Shown: positions 56,492 to 64,000 of the stretch, piece by piece
Layout of the letters: every line of letters starts with the position of its first letter
Numbering within the stretch: position 1 is the first letter of the stretch
NCBI GenBank assembly: GCA_963383645.1
Contig: OY726560.1
Coordinates: 62,990,058-63,054,057, forward strand
Reading direction: 5' to 3'
From: Muscardinus avellanarius
Lineage: Eukaryota > Chordata > Mammalia > Rodentia > Gliridae
Length of the DNA: 64,000 bases
Notes under the pieces: generated by a model
What the model was told of the DNA's origin: nothing
What the model saw: the letters and a program-made list of their open reading frames with translations, nothing else
Databases searched by the model: none
Position numbers and translations under genes: made by a program

Positions 56492-56860
56492 TAGAATTTG
56501 GATCTTAAATGTCTCCCAATGGCCTATATCTTGAAAGCTTGGCTCTAAGCCTATGGTACTAATAGAAGGTGGGTGAAAACTTTAGGTGGGGCCTACTGCA
56601 AGAAGTTAGATCATTAGGGCATGCTCTTGAAGGGATTATTGGGACCCTCGCCCCTTCCTTTCTCTCTCTGCTTCTCACATTCCAAAATGTGAAACAGCCT
56701 CCTCCACCATGTGCTCTTGCCAGCACAGGCCCAAAGCAGAACAAAATAAGCATCAACTGGAACCTCCATCTGTGAGCCAAGAAAAGCCTTTTTCTTTTAA
56801 AGTTGGCTACCTCAGGTATATTTCGTCACAGTGATGAAAGCAGACTATCATACCTTCAAT
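56492..56860 (+). mobile_element. MaLR-type LTR
   Basis: 'ttggatcttaaatgtctccc', 'aggtggggcctactgc', 'gttagatcattagggcatgc', 'tctctctctgcttctcac', 'ccaccatgtgctcttgcc', 'tgtgagccaagaaaagcc', 'cttttaaagttggctacctc' and 'cacagtgatgaaagcagacta' follow the layout of MaLR LTRs. A rodent lineage such as ORR1/MT is possible but not assigned. A 73-codon frame on the minus strand is an artefact. Confidence 0.65.
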
Positions 56861-57350
56861 ATTATAAATACTCAGAAAATATTATTACACAAAAGAGAAG
56901 TAGATGTATGTTACTGCACTTTAGTTTTAGAAGGTAGATTTGGGGAAGGGAAATTTATCTAACATCACTAACTTAGAGGAATAAAGCAATGATTAGAACA
57001 GATATGTGAGGCCAGTCTACTGCTCTGAAAGATGTATCTAAGGAAGGGTACTGCACTGCTACACTTCAGATCAGAAAACTGTTTTTGTTTTACTTTTTGA
57101 CATTTTCTATGTTCATTTTGTAACCATGTGTAATGTTTAATTTTTCTGCCTTATTCATCATGTGTAAAGTGGACCATGAGCTATAGCACTGCGAGTGCCT
57201 CTCGGCTTATCCTCGTGGATGGTGACAACACTGTTCAGACTTGTAGAATATAGTTATGTGAATGCCCATCTTGTTCTTCAGAAAGCCAGCCATGGGGTCC
57301 TGCAGATTCTTAAATCATCAAATTTATCTTTAATAAGACTAAAAGTTAAA
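56861..57350. other. Unassigned DNA
   Basis: Nothing recognised. Confidence 0.4.
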
Positions 57351-57356
57351 AATATT

Positions 57357-58376
57357 GCTTCACAACTACTTTGGCTATTCTGGGTTTTTTGTTATTCCAA
57401 ATGACTTCAAGGACTGATTTTTTTTTTTATGTCTGTGAGGAATGACTTCGGTAATTTAATGGGTATTGTGTTGAATCTGTAGATCACTTTTGGAAATATG
57501 GCCATTTTGATGATATTTATTCTGCCTATTTATGAACATGGAAGGTCTTCCCATCTTCTAAGGTCTTCTTTTATTTCTTTTTTCAATATTTTATAGTTTT
57601 CTTTGTAGAGGTCTTTTATTTTTGGTTAAGTTTATTCCTAAGAATTTTATTTTTGTGTGGTAAATCCTGAGAAGTATTTTCTGAATTTCTTTTTCAGTAG
57701 ATTTATTGTTGGTATACAGAAAAGGCTTCTGATTTTTTAAGACTGATTTTTATCCAGATATTTCTGAATTTGTTGATCAGTTCTATAAGACTTTTGGTTG
57801 AGTTTGTTGGGTCTTCTAAGTATAGTATCATGTCATCTGCAAATAGTGAAAGTTTGAGCTCTTGTCTTATTTGTACTCCTTTGATTTCCTTTTCTTGGCT
57901 AGAGTCTCAAGTACTATATTGAAGAGAAGTGGTGATAATGGACATCCTTGTCCTGTTCCTGTTTTTAGAGGAAATTCTCAAAGTCTTTCTCCATTTAATA
58001 TGATGTTGGCTGTGAGCCTATTGTAGATTGCCTTTATGATTTTGAAGTATGTCCCTTCTGTACTGAATCTCTACGGTGCTTTTAGCATAAATGGATGTTG
58101 GATTTTATCAAATGCTTTTTTAGCATCTATTGAAATGACTGTATTATTTTTTGTCTTTGGTCCTGTTTATGTGATTAATTACATGGATTGATTTTCGTAT
58201 GTTGAACCAGCCTTACATCCCTGAGATGAACCCTACCTGGTCATGGTGTATGATTTTCTTGATGTGGTTTTGAATGCATGTTGCTAGTATTTGTTTAGCA
58301 GTTTTGCATTAAGTTCATCAAAGATATAGGCCTGTAGTTTTCCTTCCTTGAGCTGTCTTTATTTGGGTGTGGTATA
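57357..58376 (-). pseudogene. LINE-1 reverse-transcriptase fragment
   Basis: The antisense of L1 ORF2 is nearly continuous for about 1 kb and parallels 33860-34860 of the larger L1. The catalytic FADDM motif is readable at 57843-57829, and flanking landmarks such as 'gcaagtcctggtaggctcac' equivalents for the primer-grip region are present in mutated form. Stops and small indels occur throughout. It is truncated at both ends and lacks a tail. Confidence 0.85.
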
Positions 58377-58377
58377 A

Positions 58378-59168
58378 AAATATTACTTCAGTACATATGT
58401 TTTCATAAAACTTAGAAAAAATGATTTTGTGGAAATATGAAGATCAATCTCAGAAAATGCTATTGCTATTGTAATGATATTTATGATAAAAATTTTATTA
58501 GGACTTTTACTATTTATATAGAAACCTAGCGAAACACTCTGAGACATTAATATGATGTAGCCTAAATAAAAGAGCATTTACTATCCTAGTCTCTCAACTA
58601 AAGAGCATTTTATACACAGAATCCCATTGGTTGTAATAAACTTACATCCCCCCTGGGAATGCTCCTGGCGGATAGCCTGTGACTGTTAATGTACTATAGG
58701 GATTACCTGGCTGAAGATGAAGATAGCCACCTTGTTTGGACCCCTCCCCAGCAAAGCTCATATCCAATGACTGACACAGAGCCCCTGATACCTGGACAGC
58801 TCTGAAGAATTATCCCAGTTTCAGAGCTCCCCAAAGTTTTATCCAAAGCCCCACTAAGACTGAATTCTGGCTCACCTCCTCTCCACCCAAGCATGCACCC
58901 ATCCACACCCCAGTTGTCGATCCCATGATCATCCCTAAAAAACCTGCCCCATGCTAAACTCCATCTCATAACCTGCTTCACATGAAATTCAACCTCCAAG
59001 AACTCTCAAGAGGAATATATTAATAGTTACAAATAATAACTGCTGCACATTCCCTATACTACACAGCAATAGTTCAAACACAAGGTCTTAGCTTCCGTTT
59101 AGCCTTTCAACATCACAGAGTATTTTTATGTGCCAGATTTTTTTATAGTCTCTAAAATACCCCTGTAA
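58378..59168. other. Unassigned DNA
   Basis: A minus-strand frame of 98 codons at 58703-58999 shows no recognised domain. The segment 58640-59030 is more C-rich and could be an old repeat that I do not recognise. Confidence 0.4.
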
Positions 59169-59183
59169 AAAAGATAGATCAAG

Positions 59184-59394
59184 CCGAGCATGTGGAACAT
59201 GCTTGTAATCTCAGTACTTGGGAGGCTGAGACCGGAGGATCACAGGTTTGTGCCAACCTCAGCTACTTGGTGAGGTAAGTTGCCCTCTGCAACTTAGTAA
59301 GACCCTGTTTTATAATAAAGAATAAAAAATAGGGCTGGGGATGTAACTCAGAGGTAGAGTGCTTCTGGGTTTCATCCCCAGGACTGAAAAAAAT
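59184..59394 (+). mobile_element. B1-dID-type SINE, type A
   Basis: Copy with 'ccgagcatgtggaacatgc', 'ataaagaataaaaaatag' and 'ggctggggatgtaactcag'. The 14-bp flanks aaagatagatcaag (59170-59183) and aaagatagctcaag (59395-59408) differ at one position. Confidence 0.94.
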
Positions 59395-59408
59395 AAAGAT
59401 AGCTCAAG

Positions 59409-59833
59409 TACTATCACTCTCTATTAAAGATGAATCATTAAAGCTCACTGAAAAAAAATGAGTCACTTAACTAGGACTAGTTACATTGTAAGTCAGCAGG
59501 TAAGTAGTCAGTAACTCAGTTAGAGGCAAACTTGGATTCTAATAATAATTTTCTGACTTCCAATCCAGGCCTTACTATAGCATATCCTTTTTTGTCAAGA
59601 AGACAATGTATGTTTGAATTTCCTATCCTATGTAACTAGTATTTAATGACATACTGATGGAAAGTTTTAGAAGTTTATCTTAAAACATCTTGTGAAATTT
59701 GCTAACATTTTGAAATACCAAGATAGTCAAATTAGGAGTGTAAAAATACAGATGAGTACATTCTATTGTTTTTATTGTTGAAAAATTTTGTCATTATTTT
59801 ATTTCCTGACTAATTTTTATTCATAATAAAATG

Positions 59834-59881
<48 letters not shown>

Positions 59882-61132
59882 CATACCTAAACCAAAAAAA
59901 TAATGCTTATTTTCTTTAATTAGTGAAAGGCTAAACCAAGCTTTACCCTTGTATTAATGATGACCTGATTCTCAAATAAACTCACAATTGCTATTTTAAA
60001 AAACTAATTCCATCCTTTTCTCTTTCTATGTCACACAACAAAACACAAATTCAAATACACACTCACATGGCACTTTTCTTTGAAAAAAGTAATCAGCCAT
60101 TTGTTTCCTAAAATTTCTTTAAGGACCTAATTCTTGATGATCTGATAATTTTTGTATTTTTAGGTTTTTGATTTTGCATTTGCTATGGTTGATATACTTT
60201 GTAGTTTCAGAATATTCATTAAGAGGAGGCAGCTTAAAAAATAATAAGTGAAAAGTAGATATCAATTTCAACCATACAACACAAGGGTCTGGCTTTAAAT
60301 TCTTAGCTCAGTGATTAGAATCAAAAGTGAAATGTCTTCTGTAGCAATATCCTGTGGCAAGAAATTTTTAAAGATAGGATTATCTTGTTCTCGTACGATT
60401 TGGTGGAGTGACTTTTTTCCAAAAATATTTTTCAAATATAACTCGCCAAAGCTTGTTTTTAAATCTCCAAAAGTCCCAATCTCTCTGAGTAATTCAAACC
60501 ATAGGGGAATATTGTGTACCCCTTTTAAGAGAAAAAGTGGGAGAGCAAAGTGGAATGGTGGAGTGGGTAAGGAATGCCAGTCAATGTCCTGCGACCAATT
60601 AAGGGAACATGAGTTGGAGATGCCCAGGAAACCTGAGGACAGCCGTTGGCTGGGAACACAACAGAATCTGAGGTGTTTATAGAGACTGGAGTGATGTGAT
60701 CAGATCAGGATGTTCCACACCTTTTTCCAATAATGACACAATCAAAGCCATTATAAAATTAACGCTGATTTCTCAGGCAAAGCCTAAATCTTAAACTAAA
60801 AAGGTCCATTTTCTGACTCTTTTATGAGATGTAGCCCTCAGCATGCACAAGACATAGCTTAAAAATAGTATTCCTTCATTGTTTCAATGCCTAAAAGTTC
60901 ATTTCCAAGGAAAACATTTTAAGTGATGTCACCAGTTTACATTTAGTCTAGTGCTTTATAATCATTTGCTAGAAGATCTTGATAGAGTTAATGTGCATAA
61001 TTATCTGAGGGTAAGCAAGATTTTTAATTGCATTAAACTCAGTCTTCTTAAAATGACAATTGCCTGACGGCCAAGATTTCCAGCAAAGTTCAATTATTTG
61101 CCCCGTACCAGGCAAATCCAAAAGATCACCAA
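59409..61132. other. Unassigned DNA with a (TA)n run
   Basis: A (TA)n array of about 20 units lies at 59839-59878. A plus-strand frame of 123 codons at 60311-60682 has no recognised domain and no clear splice support. Otherwise this is unique AT-rich sequence. Confidence 0.45.
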
Positions 61133-61781
61133 TGTTACAGATTGGGAGAATATGGTTTGGGGAAACTGTTCCCCGGGGACCCCTGCTAGGGTCCCAGACA
61201 CAATTTCCCCCAACCCATAACAAAATCCAAAACGACCAAAAACAAATGCATAGCTTGGACAGTTGCTGGAGATTTAAAGACGTTTATTAGAAAGATAGAA
61301 ATACAGAAAATAGAAATACAGCCCCATGTCAAAATGGCATGGGGGGGGGGTGACTCGAAATGAATACACCAAAGGAATTACACGTGGACCAGACTTTTTA
61401 CACCCATGACCTCCATCTTGTTTGTGTGACTCTGATGTAGTGAGGGTCCCTGTAAGGTACCTCCCCCAGCAAGGTGTGGCGACAAGGTGTCTTCTTTCAT
61501 GAAGGGCAAGGTCAAACCCTGCTCCATCCACCCTAGATCATCATGTAGATCTGTCTTTAGATAAAGCCTAGTTTTCCTCTCTTAAGATCTGTCTTAAGAT
61601 AGAGAAAGGCCTAGTTCTCCTCTCCTATGGACTTGCTAATCACCTTTAGCTAGGTTAATTTACATTGGAATAGTTGCCTGCTTTTAGTCCTTGCACAGAT
61701 TTGTCCTTCACCCAATTTTTGAAATATATTAATAAGCATAGCTTTCTCCAATCTTCCTAGGCCATTCCCAATACTGGTACA
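61133..61781 (-). mobile_element. Solo LTR, minus orientation, shared family
   Basis: On the minus strand it starts TGTACCAGTATTGGGAATGG and ends CCAATCTGTAACA, with AATAAA at 61288-61283. The flanking 5-mers accaa and accag match at four positions. It aligns end to end with the LTR at 5288-6213 and partly with the one at 62030-62608. Compared with the latter it has an extra segment of about 100 bp between the polyadenylation signal and the 3' end. A run of 10 G lies near 61342. Confidence 0.78.
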
Positions 61782-62029
61782 ACCAGGACTAGAACACAAA
61801 CTCTATGCTTTGTTTAGTGTAGGCTCTTGCTACTCAAGGCACAGTACATAAACCACTAGCTTGACTTCAGAGCTTGTTAGAAACACAGAACCTCAAGCCC
61901 CAGTCCACACTTACTGAATCAAAAGCTGCACTTCCCAAGCTCCCTGGATGATTTCCATTCAGATTCACGTCATGAAATCCAGTGGTAGATTGCTTGTTTT
62001 GTTGTATTTATTGTAGATGATATGGTATG

Positions 62030-62608
62030 TGTACCAGTATTGGGAAGAGGTGTTAAACTGTATTAATGTACCAGTATTGGGAAAGATTTCCAATTTTAAA
62101 AATATATCTTTGGTAGTGAAGAAAGCCAGGAGCTGTGGGGAGAGAGCCAACAGGTTTCTCCATGGATAATTAGCAAAAGAATAGAAGAAGCCTAGGCTCT
62201 TTTTACATTTCTAAAGAGAGGCCAAGTTCCTCAAGGATGGAAGGAAATCTCAGATTCCAGAGAAGAAACTTAACACATTTTGGAATGTAAAGAAAGTTGT
62301 GGGGGTCTGTGCCAGTGACAGAGCTGTCCCCCCCACCACTGCCCCAGAAGGGGCAGATCTGGCTGGGTTGGAGACAGAGTGGAATACCTGGGTTAGAGAT
62401 AGGGCAGGATATATACATATCAAAGGACCTGCTGCAGACTTGGTCAGGATAAGAAAACTCAGCATGCAGGGATTTTTGGTGAATTCATTTGAACCACCGC
62501 CTTGTGTTACCCTTGGGTACATGAGGTTGTAACTGTCTTCTGTCTTTCTATCTTTTTTAATAAACTTATTTAAATCTTCCCCAAACCATATAATCTCAAA
62601 CCATAACA
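62030..62608 (+). mobile_element. Solo LTR, plus orientation, 5-bp TSD
   Basis: Starts TGTACCAGTATTGGGAA and ends ACCATAACA. A perfect 5-bp duplication, gtatg, lies at 62025-62029 and 62609-62613, which confirms both ends and a solo LTR. A TATA-like gatatatacatat lies near 62408 and AATAAA at 62559-62564. The 17-bp LTR start is repeated at 62067-62083, so the first 37 bp are tandemly duplicated. About 100 bp present in the two minus copies is absent after the polyadenylation signal. Confidence 0.85.
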
Positions 62609-62613
62609 GTATG

Positions 62614-63047
62614 GGTCTACATGATCCTTGTGTCATAGATTAATTTTCTGCTCAGATTATATGATCAACATGTCATGAGTGTATTTTAATCACACTTGGT
62701 CAGCAAGCTTGGGATCTCAATTTGTAATTATTATTTAAGATGACTAATTTCTATACCTACATCTGCTTACCAATTTCCCATCTAATGGAGCCACAAGCAA
62801 AATAGGATCTAACACTCAAGGACTCAAAACTCTGCTCCAACATTATTTCCCATGTGCAATTTTGTCATTTCTTTCCAAACATTTTATATAAAAACTATAA
62901 CATAAATATATAAATTTCCCTCAAAACCTTTGCATTATTATGCCAGTGCAACTGTGATCATACTAAAGCTTGACAAAACTCAATTCATCTTGGAAAGCCC
63001 AGATTATGTGTCACCTATAACATTACTGTGAGTAAGATCAAGAATGA
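62614..63047. other. Unassigned DNA
   Basis: Nothing recognised. Confidence 0.4.
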
Positions 63048-63062
63048 TTAATCTCTCCTTTT

Positions 63063-63258
63063 TTTTTTTTTTTTTGAGTGGTACTGAGGATGGAGCCCAG
63101 GGGCCCTCTACCTCTGGGCTATACTCCCAAACCTATTTTTATATTTAATTTGGAGACTGGGTCTCTTAAGACAGCTGAGGCTGGCTTCAAACCTGCATGA
63201 CCCTCCTGTCTTAGCCTCCCAAGCGCAGGGATTACAAGCCTGTGCCACCACGCCTGGC
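63063..63258 (-). mobile_element. B1-dID-type SINE, type B-like
   Basis: Antisense copy with a T tail of about 18, then 'gtggtactgaggatggagccc', 'ggtctcttaagacagctg' and 'ccaccacgcctggc'. The 15-bp duplication ttaatctctcctttt is exact at 63048-63062 and 63259-63273. Confidence 0.95.
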
Positions 63259-63274
63259 TTAATCTCTCCTTTTT

Positions 63275-63580
63275 ACCTATCACAATCCATTTGTGTTGAT
63301 TTTTGCATATTTGCACTGTTAATTGTTCAGATCAGTCTCTTCCATGGAACTGCTATTGCTGAAAGGGAAGGTGTCTTATGTTTATAAACAGAGGGTATAC
63401 CTTAATCATAGATGATACTCAACAAATATTTGTTAGAGTTACTGAAATTTTATTACTATAAACTAGAAGGAACTTTACAAATTCTATTGTTATCTCAGCA
63501 TTTGGTTGTAATAATGAGGAGATAGAAAGGAAATAGGCAGATATGGAAAAGGCCTTGGTAGAAAAATGCTATTTTCCTGA
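63275..63580. other. Unassigned DNA
   Basis: Nothing recognised. Confidence 0.4.
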
Positions 63581-64000
63581 GTTTCCTGAGGGGCGACAAA
63601 TGCCTGAAATTCCAAAGGCTCAGGAGATAAGAAGGCCAGAGCTTCACAAAGCCATCCTGAGTTTCCTAATCAACAAACCCACCGAGCAAGTCTGGCATTC
63701 CTAAAAGGAGACCCTTCAAAGAACTTGCAAATGTCCTATGCAAATTCTCCTTGGAATCTCAAAGTCACCCTAACCACAAACGGACTTGCAAGCGGTCAGG
63801 CATCGGCCAGTCAGATGGCAAAAGTGGGGCACTTTCCCGCTCAGGACCCCCTTCCCTTTTGGGGAGCTGTTCTCTCTCTCTCGCAGGTCGTGTTGGCCCT
63901 GAGAGAAGGCAGAGTGCATCTGAGGGCACGTGGCTCGGGCAACTCTCGAGTAGTGACCTGAAGGCCTCTGCTGGACATCATGGCTGGCCAGTCCCCTAGG
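63581..64000. other. CpG-richer segment at window edge, unassigned
   Basis: GC and CpG content rise compared with the surrounding AT-rich DNA (several CpG between 63775 and 63950, including an E-box cacgtg at about 63927). 'ctgttctctctctctcgcag' at about 63868-63887 looks like a splice acceptor, and frames run open towards the window end (63725-63961, 63751-63999). Alternatively this is part of a young LTR, since a pyrimidine tract plus CpG-rich U3/R is common there. The window ends before this can be resolved. Confidence 0.3.

Noticed and set aside
60311..60682. 123-codon plus-strand frame
   Set aside because: No recognised motif; long frames of this size are expected by chance here, and no promoter, splice or polyadenylation context was visible.
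22519..63316. A recurring protein-like motif (FLE..LPPGYTPRP then ETGSLKPA.LASN) in frames near 22519-22872, 26332, 28387, 42496 and 56106
   Set aside because: All are antisense translations of the type B SINE. The apparent protein family is a retroposon artefact.
1..64000. CRISPR-like arrays, prokaryotic defence systems or operons
   Set aside because: No regularly spaced identical repeats with unique spacers, no ribosome-binding-site-led gene clusters, and the repeat content is clearly mammalian.

Overview
The window is mammalian nuclear DNA, most likely from a squirrel-related rodent. It is AT-rich and carries ancient mammalian repeats (MIR, MaLR-type LTRs, LINE-1). It is also packed with about 30 copies of a composite SINE with a 7SL/B1-like left arm and a tRNA/ID-like right arm. 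That arrangement (B1-dID type) is known from sciurids and their relatives. I found no complete protein-coding gene, no tRNA or rRNA gene, no CRISPR array and no bacterial-type operon. The window is intergenic or intronic, and nearly everything recognisable in it is a retroelement.

Layout. 1-14 kb: single-copy DNA with SINEs, one MaLR LTR, one MIR, a solo-type LTR split by a SINE (5288-6213), an old LTR-like repeat (12.6-13.3 kb) and a twin-primed L1 fragment (13423-13763). 14.5-18.25 kb: the 5' part of a LINE-1, with a 38-bp minisatellite in its 5' UTR, a decayed ORF1 and the ORF2 endonuclease region. 18.25-24 kb: older L1 pieces, simple repeats and SINEs. 24.1-25.9 kb: 5' UTR plus ORF1 of a second L1 on the minus strand. 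26-31.8 kb: mostly unique DNA. 31.9-38.4 kb: a minus-strand L1 bounded by a perfect 16-bp target-site duplication, carrying three later SINEs but no recognisable ORF1. 38.5-47 kb: mixed unique DNA, SINEs, an ID monomer, MIRs, a MaLR LTR and one candidate exon (43187-43348). 47.2-51.6 kb: a decayed two-LTR endogenous retrovirus with integrase and envelope-TM remnants. Inside it lies a 953-bp L1-derived insertion with a perfect 17-bp target-site duplication, which looks like a twin-primed L1 carrying a 3' transduction. 51.6-61 kb: SINEs with microsatellite tails, MIR, MaLR LTR and an L1 reverse-transcriptase fragment. 61.1-62.6 kb: two solo LTRs in inverted orientation, of the same family as the one at 5.3-6.2 kb. 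The last 0.4 kb is richer in CpG and unassigned.

Two SINE forms recur. Type A has a right arm close to the ID consensus (ggctggggatgtagctcag). Type B has a left arm reading cgcgcttgggaggcgg and a right arm reading gtctgggagtgtagcc. Many copies keep visible target-site duplications (TSDs), so insertion order can be read directly. No coding genes work together here; the sequence records nested retrotransposition. I do not see a new biological system. The items most worth a second look are the transduction-bearing L1, the TSD-flanked L1 without ORF1, the L1 5' UTR minisatellite, the inverted LTR pair and two weak exon candidates.
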